A program made the position numbers and the translations under genes. A model generated the notes under the pieces. That model searched no databases and had not been told where the DNA came from. It was given only the letters and a program-made list of their open reading frames with translations. A stretch of DNA of 64,000 nt from Brachionus manjavacas (Eukaryota; Rotifera; Eurotatoria; Ploima; Brachionidae), in assembly GCA_019054805.1 (NCBI GenBank), contig JAHQIY010000004.1:5332001-5396000 (forward strand), written 5' to 3'. Each line of letters starts with the position of its first letter. Positions within the stretch are counted from its first letter, which is position 1. Positions 21,801 through 34,524 of the stretch are shown here, in pieces.

Positions 21801-24800
21801 TAAATTGGCAATTATTTTTTTATTTAGATTATTTTGGGACATTTTTTTAATTAAATGGCCAAGATTTAGAATCTAGAAATTTTGAGAAAAATTAGTAAAA
21901 AAAAAATCATGTGATTTATTTATTTTTTCAAGAACAAACTTTTTTATCAGAATTTAAATTTTCTCTTTCATTAATACAAAAATCAAAGTAATTTTTGCTT
22001 AGCGTAAATTTAAAATTGTTAACAAAAAAAAATTTATGTATATTTTTTTTAACTACCAGATCAACAAGTTGAAGGAAAAAATTTATTATTTAATTTATGA
22101 AAAATAGTTTCCAATTTCAGATAAGTTTGATTTAGAGTGCTTCTATGACTAAACCTAAATGTATTGCTTAATTTTAGAAAATCATCAAATAATTTGAATT
22201 TAAATAAAAAAATATAAGGAAAACTAAAAAAATTTTGATGAAAAATGGTCAGCCTTTACCATGAAAAATTTGTTTTAACATTATAATAATTTTTCAAAAT
22301 CAGTTAACAACATAGGATAAATGATATTGAAATATTATTCTGAATAAGATTTTGTGGACATTTTTAAAATAAATAATAAGGAGAAATTTAGTTCGAGTAC
22401 CACAAATTTTTTATTCTTTTCCCCAAATATTAAATAAATTACCATTTATTAAGTTTATACATAAAAAGATTAATTAATACTAAATTAAATAGAAATCCAC
22501 TATTTTTAATTTATTGAAACTTTTTATTAAATAAATGATAGCAAATTTATGAAAAAATACCTAAATTATGAGAAGAGAGTGTTTGTTGGAAAAAAAGATA
22601 ATAATCAATCGAGTTTATGCTGAAATTCATGCCAGTCATATTTTTCTAGAAATTTGCTTATGTCATTGAAGTTATTAGCTTCAATTTTAAATTTAAATAA
22701 TTTAAAAATCGAAAAATAATAACTTTTAGCAAGTTTGATTATTGCATTTTTTGAAAAATAACATTCAAGAGTGGAACAATAATCAAAGTAAAGCAAAATA
22801 AAAGAGTATATTTTTACGGATCTGTTAGCTATAAAAGTCTTCTATTAAGTTTTGAAAAATTAAGAAAATAAGATAATTTAACACTGAACCTTTTGGTGAA
22901 GCAGATTTAGATTTTACATCTTATTTTACGTTAAGAGCTTTGGCGCCTTTTGTGTGAGTTAGGGAAACGGTGAAAATAAATTATCTCAAAAAAAAATCAA
23001 CATAATAGCCACTTTTAACAAATAGATATGTCAAAATAAATCATTTAAAATAGACAGGTAAAGTCAAAAATAGCCAAAAAAAAATAGATTGCTAAGTTTA
23101 TTTGAAAAAAGTTTGTTTTATGACACGAAAAAAAATTAAATTAAATGATTAAGTTATTAATCAATATTTTAATATTAAAGCTACATTAAAGTAAAATTCA
23201 TCTAATATTATCTTTTCATAATTATTCAATAACTCAAGTAGACGTTTTTGAATTAATTATAATAGTTTTGAAAACTAAGTTGTGGATAACCTCTTAAGAT
23301 CGAGTGGTTTTACCTTTATCACTTAAATTAATTGAATTACGATTTAAAGCTAAATCATTTACATCAGTAGTCTCACTTATTTTTTAGAAATTTTAGAAAT
23401 GGATATTTTTATTTGCCATAATGAAAGAGATATTTTCATCTTGTTAAAAAATCTTGTTAATTTATTTTTGTTTCGTAAACTTTGGTAAAACAAAAAGTAG
23501 AACATTGCTTTATAAAATTTGTGAATTTGTGAATTTATGGTGGATTTCTATTTTATTTAGTATTAATTAATTTTTACGTTTAAACTTAATAATTGAGAAT
23601 TTATTTAATATTTGGAGAAAAGAAAAAAAATTTGGGGTATTTAATTCAAAATTTGGTGTTATCGATTTTAAAAGTCCAATAATAAGAATAAAAACTTTTT
23701 TTTATTAACATCGTAAATTACTTAATTTATTTATTAGATTTAAGGAATTTTTTGAAATTTTAAAGCTTAGAAATAAAGATTTTAATTTTTTTTTACAATC
23801 CTCCTGTACATTTTGTAACAATTCATTAAAAATTGATAATCTTGTGAATGAATATGATCTAAAGAACATCAAATTTAATTATTTAATTGATAAATGTATG
23901 TTTTTCTAAATTAACTTTAATTATTTATTTTTTAAATTAATGTATTTATTGGTTAATATATTTTAAAAAAAAACTTTCAAAATAAGGAAAAAGAATTGAA
24001 AAAGATTAAAAGTCTAAATTTTTAATATTAACTTGATAAATCAATTAAAAAAAAAGGCATATTAAGTTGATTTTGAGCATGGTAAAAGTAGACATTATCC
24101 TTTAGTAAATGCATTTTTACGAGAGTATGGTAGAGGATATAATAACTCATAAACCAGTCCAAGTTAACCCTTAATGAGTTAAAGCATAACTTGTCAAATT
24201 CAGTAAAAAATTCTTATCTAAAATAACTAATAATTACCTAAATTAAATTCCTGTATAATGTACAATAAAGATCCATAGAATTCAGAATATCCGAAAAAAA
24301 TTAAAAGCGAGCTTTCTTTTTTACTCTTCTTTATCAAGTACATTGAATGACCGCTTACTGAAATTGGTAATTCGTAATCTTTTTTTGATCCATTTTCACC
24401 ATTTAATATTGACCATTTATTCGTTTCTAAACTAAAAACCCAAAGTTCACTAGTTGTTTGCTTTTTGATCATTTCTTGGTCATTTTTCTCATAAATTATT
24501 CCACCAAACATAAAAACTCGTTTCTTAAAAAATCACCAAATTAAATTTTTTTTTTACTAATATTCAATTTCACTCACGTTTTCGTGGTCCAAAACACAGC
24601 TATGAGAATATCTATTTTGAGGTTTTGCCTCTTTAGGCTTTTCGTGATTCGAACTGTTTGCAAAAAAATTTCGATTTGATCTGTTTACTACAGTCGAAGA
24701 AGACCGATCTATATAATGTTCCCATTCTAAAGATCTTAAATTCAATCTAGATACAAAGCTAACTTTTTCGGAATATGATAGACCGCCAATAATGTAAAAG

Positions 24801-27800
24801 TAACTATTGAACAAAAATGAACAATGATATGCTCGATTGACTTTTTTATCCAAAATATTTTGGCTATCAGTACTTCGATAGCGTATTGTTTCAACTAGAT
24901 CACTCTGGACATTTAGGCGATCTAATTGTTCTTTCTCTAATGTTTCATGACAGACACTGACCGGATTCGGTTCGGACATGTCTAGAAAATCACATTTTTT
25001 TGAAAATCTGAAAAAAAAAATTTTCAAAATTTTTAAGAAATTTAAATGAATTTCTATCACTTGTATTGAATGGAAATTCCTTTTGAATTTTTGTTATCTG
25101 ATGCGTAAATTGATTGTGAAGCTAACAGCGAAGAAAAAACATCGGTTTTAAATGTGAGAAACAATTTTGTTGTATTGAATAATATAAGATTAGTGGACGC
25201 ATTTTTATCAGTTGATTCTTGCTCTTTTTCGATGTATATCGGCTGTACAGAAGGATCTTGACCAGCGGTTTCTGGACCACTAAAATAAAAAACTATGTTA
25301 TATTTTAGTGCGTGTTTAAAAATTCGAAATAAAAAGAAAAACTCTGGCAATATTTTTATAAAAGTTATGAAAAATATTTTTTTCTCAAAATTGCTGGCTC
25401 TAGTTACTGGTGGTACATTAAAGGATTTTTTTGTACTTGTGTAAAAGAAAATTATGTGATTAAGTAAAAAGAATAAACAGCTATTTTTTATTTTTTTTCA
25501 CAGGAACTTATTTAAAATAAATAATTGAAAATATTTGACAAATTTTATCAAAAATTCTTTAAGTTTTAATTAAGACAAAATAAATTTTATGATTTATTGT
25601 TAAATTTTGTTTACAATTTTTCAAATTAAATCAGATCAATTGCATTTAAATCAAATTATAGCAATAAAAATTAAAAATAATACATAGCACTAGTAATAGA
25701 AGTGTTATTATTTTTAAATATTTTCTAATAAATAAAAAATAAGACATAAATATCTTTTTCTTTAAATAAATTAATTTTATTTATTTATTGTTAAATTAAT
25801 AAATAAATAAAATTTTATATATTATTTTAAAAAAAAAACTATTCCACATCAAATAAATATTAGAGTCTAAAATAGAAACTAATTAAAATTAGTAAACAAA
25901 ATCATTAATTTAAGAAATCGAAACTTTTATACAAAAGATGAAGTTTAATAAAAACTTCAATCTTTTTGCAATTGAAAAATTAAAAAAGTAAACAAATCAT
26001 TCATCGCAGCTTCTTATTTGTTAAACAAGAAGAGTCATGTATTTTCTTTTCAAAAAAAGCTTCATTTACAAAATATTTTGTCTTTCTCAATTCTCATATG
26101 GTCTTAAAAACTTATCTCTGGGCAACAAAGCCCTCAAAACTATTACTGTTCTTCAAAAAAATCTTGTTAGACAAATGTTTAACTTAGGACCAAATTTTCA
26201 CATGTCCGGAATCTAAAAAGTTATAGGACTCATTTAAATTGATCAACTATACTTTTTTCTAAGATGTTCTTCATCAGTTTTATCAAGTTCAACCATATAT
26301 TTTCCAAAATCTTAAATTATTGTGTTATAATACTGCTAAAATTATCATTGCTCTCTTACTTCCTTTGGAAATAGTCTCAAGCGTTTGATGCAGGTCACTA
26401 AAAAGTAAAATCTTGACTCAGTACTAACCAGTATTATAATAATTGTCCCTATTCTATTCAAGTGGATAATAGGGAGGCGCTCATCTCCTTTTCAAGTACC
26501 TTTTTGAGCAACGGCTCCGATCTGACACAGAGGCTACTGCATCGAGTTGATCATCTACACCGCAATTATTACCCAGTCGAAACTGGTGCCCCTATTTTTA
26601 CGATGAAAGGGGTTTAAACATTCGTCCCGTATTGCAGAGATATTTTGAAGATTTTTTCACCCTCAGCGGGTTTCGAACCCTCTATCCTCTGCTTAAGTGA
26701 CTAACACGCAAACCATTCGGCTATACGGGCTCACTAACCAGTATTGGTCAACTGAAATTTAATTTTTTTTTTCACCAAATATAAAAACTACTGTAAGCCA
26801 TGCTAGATTCTTATATTGATAAAAATGTCTGACGCTACAATAATAAATGTACTACCTACAGAAAATTGGTTTATAATTTAATTTTTGGTGTTGTGAATTC
26901 ATACACAAATTGAAGAAAAATTCTTCCTCTATTGATAAATTAAAATAAAATAAAATGAATTAAAAAAAATACTGCAACAAGGTGCATATAAAATAGAATC
27001 TTTATTTTCTTTTTATTTGGTAAATCAATTCAAAAAACCAATTGTTGACTAAACCTGAGAACAAGATTTTTTCTCAAAATAGGTCAACCACAGTTCACCT
27101 AACCGACTAGACCCAATTTAACTAAATTAAACTCTTATTGATTTTTATTTTATGCCGTATTTTTACATTAGAAAAATTGTTTCAGGTAAAAAGGTAAGCA
27201 TAATACAATAAGGTATGTTGCACTATATTGAACTTTTTTTTAAAATATATTTTATTATCTTTAATTTTAATTTATCAAAAAAGAATGAATTTTTATTCGA
27301 TTTGTATTCGAACTTCACAATACCTAAATTTTAACGTTATTTCAAAATTTCCAGGGACAGCGTTATAATATATTTAAATTTTTATTTTTTTAAAGCAAAA
27401 TTTTAAGCACAAGTTTTTGAAGAAAATTATAAAAATTGTGTTCCTAGAAACGAAATCACTTCCGAAACATTTGATTTAGAATCACAATCTGGGTCAGAAA
27501 ATAAATTATGAATAGATTAATTTTTACATTTTTTTTTCAATTATACTATTAATATCTTTATTTTAAAAAATTTATGATTTTTCCTTTTAAATATTTTTTC
27601 TTATCGGCTTGATAACAAAACCGGAGGTGACCAGTTTGATAAAAAAAAGGCTCCAAAATTTTCTGTATCAATTAATACAACCAAATTCAATCACTCCGCT
27701 TCTTCTGTTTTTTTATTCAAAACATAAATATCAATTTTTATTTCACTTCTTCTAATGGAGGCAAATTTGAATCAAATAAAAAAATAAATGGGAGATAATA

Positions 27801-28521
27801 TTTAACTTGATTTAATTTTATAGTTTCTAATTTCTTTATAGTTTCAACTTTAAGTCAATTCTTTGACTTAAAGTTGTGACTTAAAAACAAGCCTGATTAC
27901 AACCCAGTAAAATTAGCAATTTTAAATTAAAAAAAATAATTTTGATAACTTTAAAAAATTCACTTACCTTAAAATTGCTAAAATTGGTGAATAGACGGAA
28001 TCACCAGAAAATATGTACAAAAAATCGCTTCCGAATCGAGTCGAAAATCGATCAAAATTTAAATTTATAAAACTCATATCTCTTGAAGAATGATCAACAA
28101 AATTGGTGTTTAAAAGAACCCATGAGCATTTTTTGCCATTTAAATACCGATTTAATATTGGAAAATTGTTTGTTTCAATCGGCTTGTATTTTTGAAAAAT
28201 CGAGCCATAATCATTTGGTGTTATTAAATACTTGGAGTCACAATGGTAAAAGACACAGTTTTTGGAATTTTCGATCCAGTCTGAATACGAACAAAGCAAT
28301 ACACATGCACCATTTACACAAATGCTATTTGAGTCGGCGCAATCCGAATCTGACTTGCAGTCATTATGCTCGTAAAAGTTTTCGTAGTCATACGTATCGA
28401 TCCGTAATGAAACATTTGTAATCTTGTTCAGAGATGGTAAAAGGAAGCGCTTTTCCGAGCAAATCGAAAGTGATATTTTATAAGCGTTTAAAATGAATAA
28501 GAAAATCAATTTTAAACTCAT
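18895..28521 (-). CDS. ATRN: Attractin-like single-pass membrane protein (5 exons, ~1381 aa)
   Basis: Exons 27968-28521, 25061-25279, 24578-25007, 24238-24523 and 18895-21551, all GT/AG and in phase. Exon 1 encodes a signal peptide, an EGF-like module (CKSDSDCADSN...CVNGACVLLC) and most of a CUB domain that finishes in exon 2. Exons 3-5 encode Kelch repeats (IIGG, FMFGG, YFHGG, FYGG, IFGGF). Exon 5 then gives PSI-like cysteine modules, two laminin-type EGF modules (CECNGHSTC, CECGEQASDC), the attractin YQFTFNL...INFVNHP region, one transmembrane helix (HLLHFFITFFGCLLSLLTIAF) and a cytoplasmic tail with QMEHMASRPF, the motif used by attractins to engage Mahogunin-type E3 ligases, and a conserved RLPQG block. 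The C-type lectin domain and post-CUB EGF pair of vertebrate attractin are not seen. Expected role: receptor or adaptor for ubiquitin-dependent receptor turnover. Confidence 0.92.
21552..24237. other. Attractin intron 4
   Basis: A 2.7-kb AT-rich intron. No conserved coding segment or recognised transposon seen; the small antisense-looking ORF at 22605-22796 has no family resemblance. Confidence 0.5.
26030..26400 (+). mobile_element. Possible LINE C-terminal fragment, decayed
   Basis: Broken plus-strand frames read like the end of a LINE ORF2 (SHMVLKT, WATKPSK or in another frame GNKALKTITVLQKNLVRQM followed by LGPNFHMSGILK). The ..ITVLQKNLVRQMF.. pattern is typical of the region after the reverse transcriptase. 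Heavily decayed, so assignment is tentative. Confidence 0.4.
26436..26732 (-). mobile_element. tRNA-derived SINE with 13-bp target duplication
   Basis: ACTAACCAGTATT lies directly on both sides (26423-26435 and 26733-26745). On the minus strand the element begins with a tRNA-like head: an A-box-like TATAGCCGAATGG (26713-26725) and a perfect B box GGTTCGAAACC (26669-26679) at the usual spacing for RNA polymerase III promoters. An unrelated body of about 200 bp follows and ends in an AT-rich ATTATTATAAT tail. The GC content is well above that of the intron around it. It is oriented with the attractin gene. Confidence 0.88.
27036..27112 (-). repeat. Short GGTGAACC-type repeat, third copy
   Basis: Its reverse complement matches 58051-58129, sharing TCGGTTAGGTGAAC and TTGTTCTCAGGTTT. 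Non-coding, MITE-like. Confidence 0.6.
27846..27893. mobile_element. Fragment of the 10227-type hAT-like MITE
   Basis: The words TTTGACTTAAAG and GTGACTTAAAAACAAGCCTG (one change from the 10227 element's right end) place this as a right-end fragment. Its left end is not present nearby. Confidence 0.65.
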
Positions 28522-28997
28522 TCGAATTCATTTAAATTTCACAAATAGTCGACTAATCTTGGCGAGAATAAAAATCAACTTTTGTTTTAAAATTTGAGGA
28601 ATTTTTGAATTTCTAATAAGAAAAGACCTAAATAATTTTCAAATGCTAATTAGTCTTTGTGCTCTCTAAACTTTTTCTTCATGCATTTTTTGTTGAGAGA
28701 ACATTTGACTAGAGATCACTAAAAGAGCTCTAATCAACATAATCTACCATAAAATATTTTTTATTTCGGAATTTTATTTTCGCTATCAAGATTAAGTCTT
28801 TACATATAGAATAAAATATTAAAATTTTTTGGTGAAAATGTAGGGCTTTTATAGCTAAAAAATTGGCCATTCAATTTGTCTTATTCTTCATTTTCAAGCA
28901 ACTATTTTAATACAAAAATAAGTCGTTTATGTGACTTTTTTTAAAAATAAATTCCCTTTTTCTAATATCAGAATTTTGTATCCTAAAAGTGATCTTG
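28522..28997. other. Upstream region of attractin
   Basis: AT-rich 5' flank of the minus-strand attractin gene. No distinct promoter element recognised. Confidence 0.4.
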
Positions 28998-29214
28998 TAA
29001 AGTTCACGAAATTCAAAACTTTAGTGCTATCTGAATTCTTTATTTTTGACTCAAAATTCGAAATCTACGCCCTCGAAAAACCCCATAAAAAATTTTGTTA
29101 CATCCAGGGTTCCAAAAATAGCAAACCCTTTAAAAAATTGTTGTTCTTTAACGAATTTTGAGTCAAAAATAAAGAATTCAGATAGCACTAAAGTTTTGAA
29201 TTTCGTGAACTTTA
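28998..29214. repeat. Perfect 63-bp inverted repeat with 91-bp spacer
   Basis: The arm 28998-29060 is the exact reverse complement of 29152-29214 by base-by-base reading. The spacer (29061-29151) is unrelated to the arms. No convincing target duplication flanks it, and the arms match nothing else I noticed in the window. A transcript through it would fold into a 63-bp perfect hairpin. It lies about 0.5 kb upstream of the attractin start. Confidence 0.85.
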
Positions 29215-29689
29215 TCTTTAAATATAATTAAAATATTAATAATAAATCTGCATTTACAACATTTCCTACATAAAATTAATAAAATTTGGTGATTAATAAA
29301 ATTTTAAATAAATGTCATATTTATTTAAAAGTTTTTAATAAAGTTTTGATTGCTAGAGTTGCTAAGAAAATATCAAATACGAAATCTATCCAAGAATCAG
29401 ACTAATAATAAATTTTTTTTTTCGAACTTATCATATTTTAATAACGGTTAGATTAAAATTCAACCTTTTAATAACGCAAAAAAAATCTGGTCTATTTGAC
29501 CAACATATTTTACTTCTTAGCACGCTTTTTGCTGAAAAAAATAACTGCCTTTTTAAAACAATCAAAAAACTGTTTAACAAACTGAATTTTTGTTCTAAAT
29601 TAAAAAAATTATTTAATCAAAGTCAATTTAAGAAAATATAAATAAAAAAAAAATATTTGAATTTTTAACTCTTCTTTTTTGGGTTTGTT

Positions 29690-31155
29690 CACGAAACTAT
29701 TGAAGGAAGGATAACTTGTTTTCCTCAATCTGGCTTTAGACGACTAAGGAAAACTGCAGACAACCTTATCTTTTTGATTCAAAAAAATATCTGAGTCTTT
29801 TTGCAGATCTAAAAAGGTTTGCAGTCTCTTTTTTGATATATCTAAGGCATTTGATAAGGTTTGGCATGAAGGTCTCTTCTATAAACTAATTAAAGCTAAA
29901 ATACCTGACTATCTTATCCTCTGGATTCTATCATTCCTGTCTCACAAATCTTTCAAGGTAAAATTAATGACTTCATATCAAATTCATTTCCAATTAAGGC
30001 AGGCGTTCCACAAGGCTCAGTAATAAGCCCTTTACTCATATATATTAATGATGTTCCCAAAGCTGATCTTTCGAACAAAAAATACTCACTCCTTTTCGCT
30101 GATGATTTGATTTATTTCTTCATATTTAAAAAGACAGGAAGAATTGAAAGAGAAATAAATAACTACTTAAAAAAATAGAACCATGGCTATGCAAATGGAA
30201 GATGAAAATTTGCCAAAATAAATGTTGCTACACATTTTTCCATAAAAATAAGGGGTTTAATAATACCTTTAGGCTTCAGTTATTCAAAAAAACTATTCGC
30301 TATTCTAAAACTAATAAATTTTTTGGTCTGTACTTTTTGATAAACAAATTATAGAAGTAAAGACTAAATGCATGAATAGACTCAATATAATAAAAATTTT
30401 GTCTTCAAAAAATTGGAAGCTCAATAATAATACACAAGCTTGTCTTTACAAGTGACTTATTGTCTCAATTCTGGATTGTAATTTTCCATGTCTTAACTCA
30501 TTCTCCGAATCAGATTTACAAAAGTTACAAGTTCTTCAAAATACTGCTGTTAGATGCATTCTAAAACTTCCTCTCAGAGCCTCCTCTGAATCATTAATCT
30601 ATGAAGCAGAAAATAATTAAATATTACTAAAATTTACCACAGATTATTTAATCAATATAATAAATTAATTTTAATCCCAAATACCTAAATGCGCTCTCTT
30701 CTTAAATCTTTGCCTTTCAGTATAAATAATAAAAATTAAAGAAAATTAAAATAAATTGTTCATCCTTTACGTTCACACTTTGGGGAACACAGATTCATCT
30801 ATTTCGCAAAATTTTCCTACTCCGCCCAACTTTTTTTTTTTTTATTCTTATAAAATTTTGGCAAAAGTGATAATTTACTTTCGTTTGGTGCTTTTTACAA
30901 ATACTAAATTGTCAAAAAATGGAAAACAGAGCGTAGATAGTTTTTTAAAACTACAAAAATTATCTTAAGGATCATCATATCACAAAATTAAAGTCAAAAT
31001 TCATAAAAAAATACCAAGTTTTTCATGCTTGCAATATTAACTTAAAATTATTTTTTTATTTGAAACTGAAAAAAATATTTGAAACATCGCACTTTTTCAA
31101 TGTTATTTCAACATTGGATACATTTTGTAATTCAAACACAAAAAATTAAACCATA
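29690..31155 (+). mobile_element. LINE relic: reverse transcriptase remnants plus 3' portion
   Basis: Broken frames read QSGFRRLRKTADNLIFLIQK, FDISKAFDKVWHEGLFYKLIKAKIPDYLILWI and a shifted SFSLMI (from LFADD-type), in the order of a LINE reverse transcriptase of the Jockey/CR1 group. Many frameshifts and stops. The part from about 30680 to 31155 is repeated at 58318-58920 and, inverted and shorter, at 57570-57690; all three share the same right border (AATTAAACC), as expected of independently 5'-truncated copies of one LINE 3' end. Confidence 0.75.
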
Positions 31156-32097
31156 TTTAAATGACATTTTATTTTGTAATGCACATATTAAAAGAAGTCA
31201 AAAATCTTGGCTTGTAATCTTGAATATCAGTACAAGGTACAAACTCATATTTATAATTTTTCAACAAAAATAAACTTTGTTCTTAATACAAAAAAAATTT
31301 GATTAAAAATTACACTATGCCAATATGTAAGATATCATACTTTATATATTATCCCGGAATGATTTGTGAAGGTTTAATCGAAAATTTACCAAGTCTCTGT
31401 TGATGTTTCAGATTCAAAAAAAATTACTTTAAGATAAAAAGTTAAACTCATTTTTGAAAATTCAAGAGAAATTTACAAACAAAAGATTGGAAAAAATTGA
31501 TATTATTTTAAAAATAAAAATTTTGCGTTCAAAAAGACAAATTTAAAATCCAGATTGAGGTATCCAAATTATGGCTTTAAATTATATTTTAGTATTAATT
31601 GGAATATATTATAACTATTATTATACATCGAAACCCAGTTAAAATTTGTAATGCAAAATTTCAAATTATTGATTTAGATTTAAATTTTACTCAAGAAAAG
31701 AATTCGTGTAATTTTTTTCTTAATTAAAGATTAAAAAATCATCCTCAATAAAGTTTTGTCATTTAAAAAAATTGCTAAACAATTTAAAACTTTTATTTAA
31801 ATCTAAGACTAAAAATTTTGATTTACATTTTGATTACAATAATATTTGATCATATACTTTACTTTTACTTCAATTTTCCTCTTTATTCTTGTTAATTTCA
31901 CTCATTAATTGATAGTAATTTTTAGATAACTTTTATAATAATTTATAAAATGAATGGATAATTATGAAAATACTAGTACTAGTTATTTATAGAATAATTC
32001 TAAATTATTATTGAATAACAAGAGTGTTTTCAAGTGTTTTATATTTTAAAATAACATTATTCAAATTAGATAAAAGACACAAGTTTTAAAAATTTTA
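31156..32097. other. Intergenic, contains left copy of a direct repeat
   Basis: No gene. Holds the 31533-31826 repeat and the 3' flank of the minus-strand gene at 32098. Confidence 0.5.
31533..31826 (+). repeat. Direct repeat, left copy (~295 bp)
   Basis: Nearly identical by eye to 34525-34823, with a few substitutions and one small insertion/deletion at the start. Non-coding. The pair brackets the membrane-protein gene at 32098-33300. Confidence 0.85.
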
Positions 32098-33300
32098 TCA
32101 TTTCAAATTTCTTTTGGCAAACGATACAGAGGATTTTTTTAGAGATGATGCTTCATTGTTGGACTCTTTGATGGACTCGCTTCTTTTCTCAAAATGTTCG
32201 ATTTTCTTCTTTACAAACGAATCTGATCTAGAGCTTAAAGAAGCCAATAAAGGGTCGTTGGTGTTATAAGGCCTATTAGTATCACATCCGTAAGATTTTA
32301 AAATATTTATTTCTTCCCCTTGTTCTGTTTTAGAGATTTTCTCTGAATTCTTGGGATCTCTTGCTATATTGGTACCACTAGAAACTCTAGAATTCTTACT
32401 ATCTAAACTTTTCATTGATTTTGTAGTATTTACTTCTTTTAATGATGAAAATGAAATATTTTTTTCAATTTCGTTAGTTCTAATATGAGTCTGACTTTTC
32501 TTTAAAGACTTTGAATCATTCTCTGTTAATTCATTTTTTGCTTGAAAATCATCACTTGTTTCTGAGTCATGAAGAAAAACGGAATCTAGGCTCGCGTCGT
32601 CACCCAAATCACTATTTAAATCAAATGAATCTTGCTTGACTAAATATTTAAATAGCATCTTATTATCTTTTTGAATTAGAGGCGATTCATCATATAATTC
32701 TTGTTCACAATTAATTGAATTTTTGCTCAAATGAGAATCGAGTTTTTGTTCCTGACATGGTATTATCTTTTTAGGGATACTTTTATCACTTTCTAATTCA
32801 TTTTTTGATGGTAAATCAGATAAATTAGGGTCATTTTTGTTAATTCCCAAATTATTCGATAAATCGAATGATCCTTTATTAGTTTTTTTGTTTAGATTTT
32901 TTAAAAACTCATTTTCAATTTTGACATGGGAGTTTTTTCCAAACTCATCTTGAACCAAGTTTAAATCAACATTTGAATTATTTGAAAAATGTTCATGATC
33001 TTTTACTTCGCGAAGATCCTCATCTTTATCTCTTGGATTAAGATTATTTTTAAAAAAAATCACGTTTTCATTTAATTCACTTTTTTTCTCACATTTCAGT
33101 TTGAAAAGGATCAAAACAATTAAAAGCGACAAAAAAATAACACAAATAATGAGGCAAATGGTCACATAATAGCTCATAGATGACTCTATGATATAAAACC
33201 TTGAATCTTTATTTTATTTTTAATGATTTTAAACTAATATAAATAAAATTTACTTTGTTTTCTTATCTGAATCGATGAAAACATCTGTTGAATTATCCAT
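32098..33300 (-). CDS. Unidentified single-pass membrane protein with long disordered cytoplasmic tail (2 exons, ~382 aa)
   Basis: Exon 2 (32098-33199) is a long open frame; an acceptor (CAAG at 33200-33203) joins it in phase to a short exon 33254-33300 starting at ATG 33300 and ending at a GTAAAT donor, giving MDNSTDVFIDSDKKTK before FYIIESS. The alternative start is the internal Met at 33177. Either way one strong hydrophobic helix follows (SYYVTICLIICVIFLSLLIV), then LFKLKCEKK and about 330 polar residues rich in Ser, Asn, Lys and Asp with no recognisable domain. A short extracellular N-terminus with an NST glycosylation site would make it a type III membrane protein. Function unknown. Confidence 0.65.
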
Positions 33301-34524
33301 AATCACCTAAACAAAATATATTGTAGACATAAAACAAACTTAAAACTTGATTAAAAATAAAAATTTTAAAAATTAAATTATTCGGTTACCATAATCTTAA
33401 TATTATACTAAATGCAAGTTTTTTAAAATTTTTATTTTTATGGAAACCCACTCAGATTTAGCTAAGAGTAACTGCATTATCAATAATCAGGTTGCTTCAT
33501 TATTCTATTGAGGAAAATAAAAATTCGTTTTTAATTTTTTTTCTAAATTCAATTTTTGTTTTTATTGAAAAATTAAATTATAAGAAAGAAGAAAAGAGGA
33601 AAAAAAGAGAGAGCAATTTAATGAAAATTTTAATTCTATGACGCTACTGTCAACAAAAAATTTTTTGCCAGCCTTCTTAGTGTTAAATGCTAATAATTTA
33701 ATGCTAGGAATAATTATTTAAATGAAAATAAAGTTACCTCAAAAGCTTAATTTTTTCAGACAAATTTAAACAAGCGACTTGAAGAAGTTGCTTTCAAGTC
33801 TATTAAAAATGAGAAGACGTCAATAAAGCAATTGATAATTACTTTTGTTAATCATGATGTTGTAAAATTCAGTTAAAAATTTCTTTTTTGAAAAATAAAA
33901 AAATTTTGAGTAAAAAATAAACGAAAAAAAAACGACAAAATAAAAAAATAATTAAGATTTAATATGATTTTGATTTAATTGACTTAAACGAATAAATCGA
34001 ATTTTAATTTTAAGATAAAAATGGTTCAACATAGCAAAGAGTGCTGCAATTTTTTTTTTAATTTTTGAAAAAAGAAAATATTTTGATTCGATTTTTTATG
34101 AATTTTACAATGCCGTAAGTCATAAATTAATGGAGAAAAGCATAAAATTAAAGTTAAAAACCAAATTTGTGTATATTATAAATATAAAGAAGCATAAACT
34201 TGTTAGATGGAAAAATAACGAGAACTTGGAAGAAGCTCTTTAAAATTAGGTTCACAAGAACTTTGAATAAGTCATTTTTATCCTTATAATTATCCTTATA
34301 TTCACATAAACTAATAAAACTTAGGAAGCCTTAAGTTCATGATCATGCTCATTTGATCGAGAGTTAATTGAAAATCTTAATAAAAATGATAAAATAAGCT
34401 TTTTTTAATATTAATTTTTTTTCAAATTAAACATAAAATGTTTATTATTTAAATTCTGAAAAAAAATATATTTGTTTCTAATTGATCTTTAATTGATTCT
34501 TCTAAAATCTTTTGTGAAAATTTT
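33301..34524. other. Intergenic, nothing recognised
   Basis: Low-complexity AT-rich DNA upstream of the membrane-protein gene. No ORF or repeat worth calling. Confidence 0.45.

Larger units (their letters stand above)
25280..27967. other. Attractin intron 1, repeat-rich
   Basis: A 2.7-kb intron within the CUB coding region. It carries a possible retroelement fragment (about 26030-26400), a SINE with target duplication (26436-26732), one copy of a short GGTGAACC-type repeat (27036-27112) and the end of a hAT-like MITE (about 27846-27893). Confidence 0.6.

Noticed and set aside
26668..26732. A functional tRNA gene
   Set aside because: The A and B boxes are present but no convincing cloverleaf acceptor stem forms and the sequence continues into a SINE body with flanking duplications.
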